Part shown: positions 1 to 10,171 of the stretch, one piece after another
How the letters are laid out: every line of letters starts with the position of its first letter
Numbering within the stretch: the first letter of the stretch is position 1
Assembly (NCBI GenBank): GCA_014218235.1
Contig: CM024758.1
Span: 105,375,698 to 105,439,697, forward strand
Reading direction: 5' to 3'
Source of the DNA: Colocasia esculenta
Lineage: Eukaryota > Streptophyta > Magnoliopsida > Alismatales > Araceae
Length of the DNA stretch: 64,000 nucleotides
Program-made: the position numbers and the translations under genes
The notes under the pieces: model-generated
What the model was told of the DNA's origin: nothing
Seen by the model: only the letters and a program-made list of their open reading frames with translations
The model's database searches: none

Positions 1-694
1 TCTCCCTCCCGGTGCCGGTGGAGAGGTCTGCAAAGGTGTGGGCCAGGAGGGCCGCACCCCACGCGTACTGACCGACCTTCTCCAAATCCTCCAGTAACTC
101 CAAGAAGCGGCAGTGGATGCCGTCCCCCTTGGTGGTCAATAGCATCTTCCCAAAGAAGAATACTAGAAACCGCCGCAGGTCTCTGTCTGCCCGCTCCGTG
201 TCCTCCGGGTCCTGGCAGTACACTGCCCGTGCCAGCCCTGCCGCCCTCTGTACAAACTCCTGCAATGTCTCCTCCGACCTCTGCCTCACCCCTCGCAGTC
301 CCAGAGTCTCCAAGAGTCCCACCCAGCTGACCATCCTCCGGTCACCAAGATCGTCTCCTTGGGGCTCCATGTCCAGCAGTTCCTACGCAAAATCCGTATA
401 GTCTGCGTAAGTCACCCCCGTCACTGCCTCCCCATCTACCCGTAGTCCTGTAATCCGAGCTACGTCCTCCAGACTAGGCACCATGTGCCCCCAAGGGAAC
501 AGGAATGTGCGGCTCATCTTGTACCATCTCTCCCTCAACGCTTGGATCAGAGGGCTGTCAACAAAGAAGGGCTCGATCTCCAGGATCGGCCCGAACCCCA
601 TCCCCCGGATTCTCTCCCTCTGGAAGTCCGGGAGCCCCTGATATGCACCCAGGACGAGGGGCCACATCGTACTTGGCTTCATAATTCCATGCAA
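1..694 (-). pseudogene. Plant mobile domain (PMD, aminotransferase-like) protein, partial
   Basis: Reading the minus strand from 694 leftward gives a PMD-type protein. It opens near a short ATG region and contains ERWYKMSRTFLFPWGHMVPS and LEDVARITGLRVDGEAVTG, which match the PMD pattern (paired R-W-x, T-F-x-x-P-x-G-E/H, L-x-D-V, G-L-x-V-D-G-x-x-V-T-G). An in-frame TAG at 383-385 follows the D-Y-T-D-F-A residues. The same frame continues beyond it as another PMD-like stretch (LLEDLEKVGQYAWGAALLAH) to the window edge. PMD proteins occur both as host genes (MAIL1/MAIN type) and inside Mutator-like or Ty3 elements. The setting suggests the transposon kind. The gene is cut by the window start and carries a probable CAG-to-TAG nonsense change. 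Confidence 0.75.
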
Positions 695-762
695 AATACA
701 AACAAGTTAAACCCAAGTTTGAGCATTAAAGGGAATAAAAGCTATGCTGAATAAAGCCAGAT

Positions 763-1420
763 TCAGGACCCTCGGGTGGCCATCTGAATCGCGTCCAAAA
801 CAGAGGACGCGGTTCGGACCTTGAATAGCGTCCAAGTGATTGGCCGTGTTTCAGCTACGAAACGCGGCGGCCTCAGTCGCCGATTCGTCGTGTGAACGCG
901 CGTCCTCTGCATTGGATGCGATTCACACCTCTCTCTTCCGGTGTCGACCGCCTTCCCCCTTCTCCCTCTCTGCCCCAAAACCAAAGGCGAAGTTTGGAGG
1001 CTTACCATTTCCGGCCGAGCGGGGGTGTCGCGGCCTTGCCTCCCTCGCCGGCGCGCTGCCCAAGCCTCCGCCGCCTCATCTTCCGCCCCCGCCGCGGTCT
1101 CCTCCTCCTCCATTTCCGCCCCCGTGCCACCATCCTCAGCCGCCTGCGCCGCCACTCTGACCACCGGAACGAGGGCAAGTTCCTCGCCGGGCGCCGCCGT
1201 CATCTCCGCGACCATGGCGGAGATCTCCGCTGTCGCCGGCGTCGTCGCCGCTTCCTCCACCGGCGACCCATCGCCCCCTCGCCGGTGCCTAGCCGCCGTC
1301 GCCTTCTCCATGGAAGCAGAGATAGAGAGAGATTAGAGAGAGAGGGAGGAGATGATAAGAGGATGAGAGAGATCGAGAGAAGGATTAGGGAAGGAGGTGC
1401 CGGTGGCGAAAACAGCCAGA
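763..1420 (-). other. GC-rich segment resembling the 5' end of a plant gene (ORF 763-1311)
   Basis: On the minus strand an ATG at 1311 opens a 182-codon frame rich in Ala, Glu, Gly and Arg (MEKATAARHRRGGDGSPVEE at its start). The ATG is preceded by a CT-rich leader (the GA-rich run at 1320-1390 on the plus strand), the usual look of a plant 5' UTR and first exon. The plus strand is also open here in two frames, because G+C is very high between about 940 and 1320. I recognise no domain. The last third of the frame runs into the GCGTCC dyad repeats near 790-840, so it is not a believable protein end. It may be a captured host exon or the first exon of the adjacent PMD gene. Coding status is uncertain. 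Confidence 0.3.
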
Positions 1421-2174
1421 ATAGTCGCCCCACGGGAAGTTTTGCCGCCTCCAGCAACGGTCCAAAATTGAGGCCGAACATGAAGACGTGGATTTTACTT
1501 TAATTGCGTCTGGTCTGAACACCACACTTAAGAAACTCATCATTGCATTGGCACGGACTTTTAGGCGGTCGAACTTGAAAAATGGGCGCGTCCAAAGAAA
1601 CGGACGCGAATTTGAAAAGTTATTTTAAAAGGCGTCCGCTATGCTCGCCGTGATTCATAAGCCGTCATTGCGCGGCGTGGAGTCCAAGGGGGCGCGCCGT
1701 TTGAAATTTGAAAAGATAATTAGAAAGGCGGCTTGAAGAATGGATGCATTTTTAAGAAAACATGGCGTCACCATGCGACGCGATTATAGTGTTTGATTGG
1801 CGGCTAGTTGGGACGCCGCGATTTCAGGGAAGTGCCTTGGCAAAGCATATGGAGATGGCGTTTAAGAGAAGAAAGAAGTCGAAGCAGGGGCATGACCTCG
1901 CCATAACTTAAGAACATGCGTCTATCTTGGCATGTTCAAGTTCTTCAGGGTCTTGCTTCCTGGTTTCGCCACCAAATTGGCGGAGCCACATAAGAGTCCC
2001 CAAGCGCTTCATCGGAGGGAATTTGATATATGTCTCACTTTTTAGCCCTTTTACCCTCTCAACAAACACCATAAGGAGAAGACAAGTGTAATTGTCGTGC
2101 CCGGTTTTAAAGTTTGATTCGCGACCAACTTGGTGGACGCGATTCATGTGAAAGGCGTCCTCTATGGTGGACGC
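786..2174. repeat. Dyad array, family GCGTCC-N8-GGACGC (cluster 1)
   Basis: Sites: 791-810 (arms extend to 11 bp, 786-815, one mismatch), half-degenerate 828-847, 1588-1607, half-degenerate 1632-1651, 2121-2140 and 2155-2174. Each has 6-bp arms around exactly 8 variable bases. Several are followed by GATTCAT or a near variant. I know of no named element with this motif. The constant arms and variable core look like binding sites for a dimeric protein. Confidence 0.7.
1921..2045. repeat. Dispersed repeat copy 1 (partner near 4216-4335)
   Basis: The stretch beginning at the TTCAAGTTCTTCAGGGTCTT word closely resembles 4225-4335, including the CTTCCTGG-TTCGCCAC and GAATTTGA words. On the minus strand both copies are open (ORFs 1908-2246 and 4204-4464), with similar residues such as KFPPMKRL versus KFSLMKYL. 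They may be relics of one coding sequence. I do not recognise the protein. Confidence 0.5.
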
Positions 2175-2295
2175 AGTTATAAGTACCACCGAGGCCTTGT
2201 TTTGAGGAGAAATTTCATGTATTTTAGATGAAATGATCACATTCAAGGGACACTCTTGGCCATATTAAGGAAACAATTTATTTCTCATTAGTGAT

Positions 2296-3490
2296 TCAGT
2301 CGCGCCGTTTACAAATGGCCACTTTGGGCCACAATTTCCTAAGCTTCCTTACATAATTCATCCAATCATTTTCAATCTCCGTTACATTTGGAACCGGCCT
2401 CCTGAAGGTGCAAATCTTCCATATAGATTTGATAGTATTCACCTCCTTGCCATCATTGTTGGTCCCAATGTCGCGCCGTTTGATCGGCGGGAGGTGAGAT
2501 GGTCCTTCGAAGATGCACCGTGGAAGTCCGAGCTGAGGAAGGCAGCGGTGTGGATTATAGAGGACAAACTCGGATGCTCCAATCAACCGCAAGTCCACAC
2601 CGGGTGCTAGCCGGGTCCGCACATCTCTGGCAAGAAGTGGTGCCGGAATACAAGTGAAGGCGCTCTCGGGCATATCTCGGAAGAAGTCACGCCAATCTGC
2701 CCACGTCTTGAGTTGTGGCGCTCGGTTCACCACGCGCTCTTCTAAGCCCACAATGTGATCCAAGTGCTTAAGCGGACTCTTGGAGAAGATGCGAGACGAG
2801 CTTGTAACTTCATTGCTTAGACAAAACTTAAAGTGTAGGTTAGTCCAGCATGTTAGTAAAAGCATAGATCCGTATGGAGGCCTACCCAAGCTCGCCGCTG
2901 TGAGCCTGCTGTAGAGGAAGGCTAGCACCGCCGGTCCCAACCTCTCTCCTTCCCAAATGGCGCACACCGCGCCAAGTTGATCCTCTTCCAAAACATTGTC
3001 TATCGAAGGGAAGAGGAGCGCGACCGCCACGTAGATGGCGAATCCCTTCATTACTTGCTCAAGCCTCTCATCGTCCCTCGTTCTCGATATCTCCCTCATG
3101 GTTCAGGCCGCCATTTTTTGTAAGTTGATCCTTTGTCGGCTCGGATACCTTGTGCCTCCCTTGAGTCCATGAAGCTCTCGAGCACCGCCTTGCTTGAGTA
3201 ATATCTTGGCATGATCGCCATTCTTTCTTCCTTGCCCTGCTTCATTCGCTTCAAACCTAACAAGAGTTCAACCTCTTCCAAAGAACAGTGGCTTCAAAGG
3301 TTTGGAAGAGAAATGTGTTGGTTTGAGGGTGCCACAATTCAATCAATGCCCTGAGAGCTGCCCAATCGAGGTGGATCTCGTGGTACCTCTTAGCATGAAC
3401 AACAAGGTTGTTAATCCCCCATCGTCTAAGGATAGCGGTCATGTCCAGGATAATAGCGGAAGTTAATTGTTGGAGCCAAGGGAGGCGCAT
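2296..3490 (-). pseudogene. DUF7745/PMD-like retrotransposon-associated protein, broken
   Basis: Three minus-strand frames make up one protein. 3490-3257 holds the N-terminal part (LDWAALRALIELWHPQTNTF). 3281-3096 continues with EEVELLLGLKRMKQGKEERM. 3099-2296 carries the main part, with FAIYVAVALLFPSIDNVLEE, a hydrophobic block ending YGSMLLLTCWTNLHF, and GVDLRLIGASEFVLYNPHRC. This order (LR-x-L-x-x-x-W-x-P-x-T-x-x-F, then EEVE-LLGL, then a long helical region) fits the DUF7745 group found in plant transposon proteins and related to PMD. Breaks are a frame change near 3285 and another in an A-run near 3113, followed by a TGA. The family name is from memory of its pattern. DNA binding or enzymatic function is unknown. 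Confidence 0.6.
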
Positions 3491-3983
3491 GAAACGCCGG
3501 TTGCCCGGGAAGAGCGGGTAATCCTACATGGGTAGCCGCGGTATGGAATGATCATGCGGGATAAGATCCAGTAATTTGGAAGAGGTAGGAAGAATAGAAA
3601 GAAAGCCAAGAGGGAAAAACACCAAACAATATGTTAATAGCATGTCAAAGTAAATCAATCAAGATCAAAAACACCAACCTACCATCTTTGCTTGGACAAG
3701 TTTGCAAATGTGGCCCTCTAATTGGCTTAATCTTTGGAAACCCTCCATCTCTCTCCAAAACCCTTCTTTCCTTTCCTCCAAAGACTTCTCTCCCTCCTCT
3801 TTCCCCTCCTTTCTTCTTCTCTTGATTCAAAGGAGGGAGCTTGTGCCTTTAAATAGAAGGGGGAAGCATGGAGGTTTGAAAAGAAAATCCCGGAGATATG
3901 TTATCTCCTTCACCTGCCCATACCCCCCATGTTCCCATTGAAAAATAAAAGACAAACTTTCAATCAAATTGACGGCATTAATC
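3491..3983. other. Non-coding stretch with TATA-like sequence
   Basis: No convincing ORF. 3700-3830 is rich in C and T on the plus strand. CTTTAAATAG at 3847-3856, followed by a purine run, resembles a TATA box. Without a recognised gene downstream its role is unclear. Confidence 0.3.
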
Positions 3984-4039
3984 ACGTCCGTGTCAGGAGA
4001 CGTGATTTATTCTTGAAAGGCGTCTGGGCAGCCGGACGC

Positions 4040-4074
<35 letters not shown>

Positions 4075-4625
4075 CACGGCGTCCTAACTGGACGCGGATA
4101 AAGGATTTCACAAGACTCATTATTTTCAATTCATGAAGGCCAAGAAAGTTCAAATCGGCACTCCAACTTCATGAGAAGCAATAAAAACCCAAGATGCAGC
4201 AATTTATGCAGTAAACCGTCCTAATCTTCGTAAGTTCAAGCTCTTCAGGGTGTTGCTTCCTGGCTTCGCCACTAAATTGGCTATGCCACATAGGCTCACC
4301 AAGTACTTCATCAGAGAGAATTTGACATGTGTTACACTCATGGGTCCTCTCTGTAGAACTTGAAATGCCAGGGCTAGCGATGATAGAAAATATGTGTGCT
4401 TTAATGAAGGTCGGGTCTTGGGTGCCTCTTGGTGTTCAAGAGTGTGGGCGGCCTGGCTTTTCATGTAACCATCTTTGACAAAATTTCATGCAATACAAGA
4501 ATGGTTACAGTTCTTGGTAATGATGGTCATGATCAAACTCTCCCACACTCTGGATCAGCAGATGTAAGCGCGTCCAACATAGGGGACGCGATTCATTAAT
4601 GAAAGGCGTCCACACTACCCGCCGC
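3984..4625. repeat. Dyad array GCGTCC-N8-GGACGC (cluster 2) with A28 tract
   Basis: Dyads at 3984-4003, 4020-4039, 4079-4095 (5-base core), 4570-4589 and 4606-4625. Two pairs (3984/4020 and 4570/4606) have the same 36-bp offset. An uninterrupted run of 28 A (4047-4074) lies between two dyads. Copy 2 of the dispersed repeat (about 4216-4335) lies in the middle. Confidence 0.65.
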
Positions 4626-5728
4626 GTTTTACAAGCAGCATTGTTTTCGTTATTTTTTACTTTATTATTTGTTGCTTGTCAATACTAATCAATCTTTGAG
4701 CACATGATACGGATCTCTTTTTTCCGTACAATGCACGATCATCCTCGGTGACCACCACCTCGGTATTGTACATATTGCATCTTACTATATGGTATACTTT
4801 ATTGGAGCACATCAAGGACCTCGAGGCTCTGACAAAACTGGAGTTTGAGTTCCCCTCCTCCGCCAAAAACAATGATAATTCCAGAGGAGTCTTACGACTT
4901 GAGGATAGGCCGTTACGTTGTGAGGGGACGATGGTTCCGTCCGGTATCCTGACTTCCGCGGCATGTCAATATTATCCTTGATTATTTTATATTTTTCTTT
5001 GTTTTATGTTTTCCTTTTAGCCCAGCATGCATCATATATGACCTTTTGAGCATAACTTTGGAAATCACTCTCATTTTTAACTGAAGAGAGCCACTTGTTC
5101 CTCGATTCTAGATAACATGAAATATTCCACTCCAAGTCAAGTACTCAGTCCATTGTGTTGTTATTTGAAGATCATCGCTTGAGAAACTCACTGCCTTGGA
5201 TTTCTTTCAAATTAGTTATTCTCCCAAAGATCCACCTGCGGCAGTGGCAGACGCCCCCAAAGGTGAAACCTAACAGATTGTGTCCTTAGGTACTTCCCCG
5301 ATGTTGGAAGTTGATCTTTCTCCTTTTCCGTGCCCAGTGCACACCCCTTTCTCCGAAGCATTGAGTTTTCTCTTGAGAATGTCAACGAACCACTTTATTC
5401 TGGACTGAAGAACAGCTCCTGTCATGTGTTGTTGAGGCGTGTCTCATCACACCTTGGCGTCTACTTTTCAATCATTCCGCTTCGTTCCACTCAATTCACG
5501 CCACTCCATTTCTTTCATTTCATATCACTTTGCCTCACTACCTTGCAAAGTAGACGCCAAGGTAAGGCAGCTGTAGACACGCTAATTTGGTAGCACATCG
5601 AGCAGATTTCATGTTATACCGCGATGCCTCGAAGTGGCTCTTCTCAATTAATCTCTTGAGTGATTTCCCTATCTTTCTAGATTTCTCTAGGGATTTCTCC
5701 ATAAGGGTCTGTTGAGCTTCAATGAATC
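4626..5728. other. Non-coding region with a 17-bp perfect inverted repeat
   Basis: No recognisable coding sequence. The only structure I can support is a perfect inverted repeat with arms 5451-5467 (ACCTTGGCGTCTACTTT) and 5547-5563, separated by 79 bases. Confidence 0.55.
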
Positions 5729-6140
5729 GCGTCTTAAACAACGGACGCCCTTTTGTTCTCATACGCGTCGACAGTCATCGCCGCGAATAACACTTTCTAA
5801 TGCGCGTCCTGCCGACCCGCCGCGATTAAAAGTCAAATCCTCGAGCTGCACCCTGTCTTCTCCATTTAAGAGGCGACACATCAGTAATCATGATGTTTGT
5901 TAGAAGCGCGTTCGGGCGGCTCGCCGCGTTTTACAAACAGTCAAATCAAAATCAAATTTTGTCAGAAATATGATTTACCTAAGAAAGCGCGGCGTGCCAC
6001 CCAGACGCGATTCATAACGTAGCTGTAAGCTACGATCATCATGTTAATGTCAAGTCAATCGCAAATCAAGTGACTTTCTGAATCGCGGCACGTCAGATGG
6101 ACGCATTTCATGCTTAATAGACGTCCGCTGTAGTGGATGC
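5729..6140. promoter_or_regulatory. Dyad array GCGTCC-N8-GGACGC (cluster 3) upstream of TATA box
   Basis: Sites at 5729-5748, 5765-5784, 5804-5823, 5908-5927, 5992-6008 (5-base core), 6085-6104 and 6121-6140. Pairs 5729/5765 and 6085/6121 are offset by 36 bp. The last dyad ends 10 bp before a TATA box, which is why I read this cluster as regulatory. Confidence 0.6.
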
Positions 6141-6149
6141 AATTTCGGC

Positions 6150-6157
6150 TATAAATA
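6150..6157 (+). promoter_or_regulatory. Probable TATA box
   Basis: TATAAATA, followed by a GC-rich stretch and then CTCATTAG about 25 bp downstream, the usual distance to a start site. It sits immediately below the dyad cluster. Probably the promoter of an LTR on the plus strand. Confidence 0.55.
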
Positions 6158-6995
6158 TAGACCCCGGGGGCCCTCATTAGTATCCAATCTCAACTACGGT
6201 GAAGCCCTGCCAAACTCTCACCCCGACCCATGAGCTTCAATTCTCCAACCCTTCGAGGCGGGACTCTGTCGGATCGGGAGCTCACATTCCAAAGTCGAGG
6301 TGGAGTACGTGCGCCGTCCTTGCGTCGCCTTCCTTGCGAGCCGGAGTTCCCACGCGAAGGAGTAGCAGCGGGAGGGACTCCACCGACATCCTCTCTCATC
6401 TCCCCTCGTCCCTCGCCACCACCGGGCTACGCCGCCGCCTCCGTTCCTCCATCCCTTTCTCTTTTAGTTTTTTTTTAGTTGCATACATTTCACCGAATTT
6501 CCACACACGCACATACATCACACTTTCATCCTACCTATTTTAGGGGTTTAACTCCACCTCCACGAGGTGTGTTAACCTCCATTTGCATGTCTTTTATATT
6601 ATGTACCCTTCGCATTTCACTACACCTCACAGTCTAATTTTCTTTCACGTGTTTTCCTGTCTTTTTCTTCTTGCAAGGTAACCGACATCAAATCTTCTTC
6701 GTCGGCCGGCCGGTGAGAGAAGGAAGGAGAATCCACCGCACATTCCCACGCTTTTTTTTCGGGTGGAGGTAAGTACACTACGTCATTTCCTTTCCGCCCG
6801 TTACATTCGGTGCCCAAGTGCACCTGGCGATCGCGACACATTCCTCGTGCACACACGCACGTTTTCAATTTCCACGTTTCCATCTTCATTTCCATTAGTC
6901 ACTTTTCTTTTAAATTCCATATTTCCCATCGTGGGACTAGTGTTTTCCGAAGAGTTGGGGAAAAACACTGTCTACAACGAGGAGTCAAATTCATA
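6158..6995 (+). other. Probable LTR R/U5 and leader of an unidentified element
   Basis: Transcribed-looking sequence below the TATA box with no convincing ORF. It contains a short hairpin (6940-6968) with GTGTTTTCC paired to GGAAAAACAC. It ends abruptly at the LINE fragment (about 6996). I could not define the LTR end or a standard primer-binding site. Confidence 0.3.
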
Positions 6996-8713
6996 AAAGG
7001 CGCTCCATAATGAACCTTAAATCTGATCCTTGCATATCTAGCCCACATGGAGGAACCATGGTTAATATTCCAAATTTGTTTGGTTGCCAATGCAAGTTGA
7101 AGATGCCAAAGACTCTTAATATCAAGCCCTCCTTCAGAAATAGGACGGTGGATGACGTCCCAAGAAACCCAATGCTTCCGATGAGTACCATCTGTACCAC
7201 TCCAAAAGAAATTAGCACAAGACTTCTCAATGTAGTTGACCACAATTTTAAGAATGGAAATCGCAGCAGTAAGATATATTGGAATGGAATAAAGGACTGA
7301 ATTAATAAGGGTGGCCCTGCCCGCCTGAGATAGAAATTTAGATTTCCAAGAATTCATCTTAGCATTAACCTTATCCATGAGGAACTTGTAATCATCAACT
7401 TTAGTCCTCCCATACCTGATGGGGACTCCAAGATAGCGAAACACACCCACCTGCTGGTGAAATCCCATGATACTGGAGATCTTCCTAGCCAAAGAAGGAG
7501 GAGCCTTGGGGGATAAAATAAATGTAATCTTATGAATATTAATTCTCTACCCAGAACAGAACTCGTACCTTCGCAAGAAGCTAAGTAAACTCAGGATGTT
7601 TGATCTTTGACCATTGCAAAAAATCAGAGTGTCATCCGCATATAGCAAATGTGAGACAGGTGGGCAGCTCCTTGGACCAGCAAAGGGAATAAGAGATGAA
7701 GAAGAGTGGATATACTTTAACCCCCTACTAAGGGCCTATTCCATGATGATAAAAAGAGCTGGAGCTAAGGGGTCCCCTTGGCGCAATCCTCTAGAAGATT
7801 TAAAGTACCCAAAAGAGGAACCATTGAATATAATAGAGAACCAACAATTAGAAACCAACATGCCAATATATGATATAAAACGGTTGGAGAAACCGAATTT
7901 GCGAAGCACTGCAAACATGAAACTCAACTCTATCATAAGCCTTCATCATATCAAGCTTAAGGATGACATTATGACCACGAATCTTCCTACCAAGATCCTG
8001 AATAAGCTGGTTGGAGAGAGAGATATTATCAACAATATTTCTACCTTTGACGAAAGCACCTTGCTCCTCAGATATGATAAGAGGTAAGATATCAGTGAGG
8101 CGGGTACATATTATCTTAGAAATGATTTTAAAGCGGAAATTGCATAAGCTTATGGGCCTGAAGTCACCAAAAGATGATGGGTGGGGAACCTTGGGAATAA
8201 TAGCAACGAGAGAGGAGGTGACACTTCTAGGCAGAGGGAACACCATGAAGAAGCCACGGACAACAGCTATAACATTGGCAGAAACGATGGTCCAACAGGT
8301 CTGAAAAAAACAACCCGAGAAACCATCCGGCCCCGGCGCGCCTTCGCCATTCATGGACCACACAGCCTGCTTCACCTCATCATCAGTAGGAACAAAAGTT
8401 AGTGCCTCATTGTGATCATCATGGATGAGAGGAGGGATAGACTGCAGCACAGAATCATCCATAACGTGAGCTTCAGAAGTAAGTAACTGATGAAAAAATT
8501 TCTCCGCCTCCAGAGAGAGTTTGTGTTGGTCTTCACACCAAACACCATCGACTTTGAGGCGGTGGATATGATTTCTCATTCTATTTCCCTGAACCACAGC
8601 ATGGTAAAAAGAAGTATTCTTATCTCCATCGCTGAGCCACTTAACTCTGGCCTTCTGAGCCAAGAAGATCTTTTGACAATTTATAGCACATCGGAGACTT
8701 GCATTGGCAGCAT
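6996..8713 (-). pseudogene. L1-type LINE reverse transcriptase, fragment
   Basis: Minus-strand non-LTR reverse transcriptase. In order: RVKWLSDGDKNTSFYH ahead of the RT core, GAPGPDGFSG, FRPISLCN, KLDMMKAYDRVE, then (new frame) SSRGLRQGDPLAPALF, the YADD active site at about 7626-7645, and the C-terminal thumb region with VFRYLGVPIRYGR and KSKFLSQAGRATLI. Frame changes lie near 7930 and a stop near 7540. The endonuclease domain and the 3' tail with poly(A) are missing, so this is an internal piece. Its right edge is at the target site of the large Ty3 element. Its left edge joins unrelated leader sequence at about 6995. Confidence 0.85.
8709..8713. repeat. Target-site duplication AGCAT (left)
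   Basis: AGCAT directly precedes the TGTCACG start of the leftmost Ty3 LTR. The identical AGCAT follows the TGTTACA end of the rightmost LTR at 42535-42539. Five bases is the normal size for these integrases. Confidence 0.8.
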
Positions 8714-9104
8714 TGTCACGCCCCGAATATTTAGCAGCGGAATAAATACCGGGGGACGTGAACGATACAAACCGGCGTATCACAGTTGAATAGTGCAGAG
8801 TCACAATCGAATATAATAACACATTCAAGACTATAATATGGTCACCAAAAGTATACTTTAATTCATTCCATTCAACTAGATACAACCTCACATAAGAAGA
8901 ATCAACCAAAGGGTCCATCATTCAAATAAACTTCCAGAAAAGTTTCACTATTACATAGACTACTCAAATTTCTATTTCTAAACTGTCATCTATCTCTAGG
9001 ACGGGTGCTCGTCACTCTTGCCCAGTCCCATCTGACTCCACTGGTTCTTCATCACTACCTGAAAAAGGGCAGGATGATAGGGGTGAGCGAACTAGCTCAG
9101 TAGG

Positions 9105-9124
9105 ATTTATATCTCAATCACGTG
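9105..9124 (-). promoter_or_regulatory. LTR A TATA box and G-box
   Basis: On the minus strand TATAAAT (9105-9111) is preceded by CACGTG (9119-9124). The same pair recurs in the three related LTRs (TATA at 15077-15083, 35726-35732 and 40229-40235). This would be the LTR promoter, with the dyad array about 1 kb upstream in U3. Confidence 0.5.
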
Positions 9125-10171
9125 CGGGCACTAGTATACATGATTAACATTTTAAGTAGGCAGATATGCTTATGAGTATGCTGACAATGCATGCTTTTCT
9201 AACAAGTTGAATAGCAAAGTAGAACGGATATCATATCAAATCAATTGTTGAGTTTCATATACAATGGACAGATATTTCAAGAATAGAATCATGTCAGAAG
9301 AGATTGGCCATATTCAAGCAGAGTTCATGTGTTCACAAGAACAAACGTATCATATCATGTCAAGTCAAACTTATCAAGTCAAACAGGAGGCACATTTACA
9401 CAATCTTGCATGTCAGTTGTGCTATGCCAAGCACCAAGAGTCCATACTCCCGCGGTTAACAAGTACGTTGGGGCGCTCCTCCCCAGGACCGGACAGGGCC
9501 CCTATTGCACATGCATTGTATCAAGTTTTTGGACCTGAGTCCCACATTGTGCCGAACAAACATATTCATATTATGGCCACAGAGTTTCAATGACAAGCTC
9601 ATAGTAAAAAGAACATGATCATTCATAGAGTCAAGGAATGACAAACAACTCAAAAGAACAAGGCAGGATAACGACGTATCTTATGTTTCATAATTCATTA
9701 ATGTCTTGACATGAGGGTGTTTCAAAAGACAAATCATATGCAGAACATGTGCTCTCAATTTCCCAAGAAGGGTGTGCCTATTCGTGCAAAAGTGTAAGTG
9801 ATGAGTCACAGATTTTTCCTAGCTTGTATGCATATGACAAATAATCAATTAAACACCAGAAAATATGTAGCCATGAAACTCATATGCAAATCATAACATT
9901 AACACCACTACATGTCCATACTAACATGTATTGATCCCCACATTCATATCATATTCTTATCTTATCAATTGACAATAAGCAAGATCACAAGATAATCCAA
10001 TGAACATAAGGACAATCAAAATTACACATTAGAATCATATTCATATCATTACCATTTCCTTCAATGGTTTGATTTATTTTAAGTCCATGCATACTATATA
10101 ACATCATGCACATGCTTGTAGATATCATGAAATGATCAGACCCAAAATATACAAAAAATCTTGTAAGGGTA

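Noticed and set aside
117..401. Plus-strand ORF opposite the PMD sequence
   Set aside because: The opposite strand carries recognisable PMD residues; this frame has only low-complexity Ser/Arg residues.
840..1503. Plus-strand ORFs over the GC-rich island
   Set aside because: Pro/Arg-rich frames created by high G+C. The CT-rich leader and ATG favour the minus strand if anything is coded.
4047..4074. A28 run as poly(A) tail of a LINE or SINE
   Set aside because: No LINE or SINE body or flanking direct repeat is attached; dyads lie on both sides.
6820..6840. Primer-binding site at TGGCGATCGCGACA
   Set aside because: It begins like some plant Ty3 primer sites but I could not match it to a tRNA 3' end, and the LTR border is not defined.
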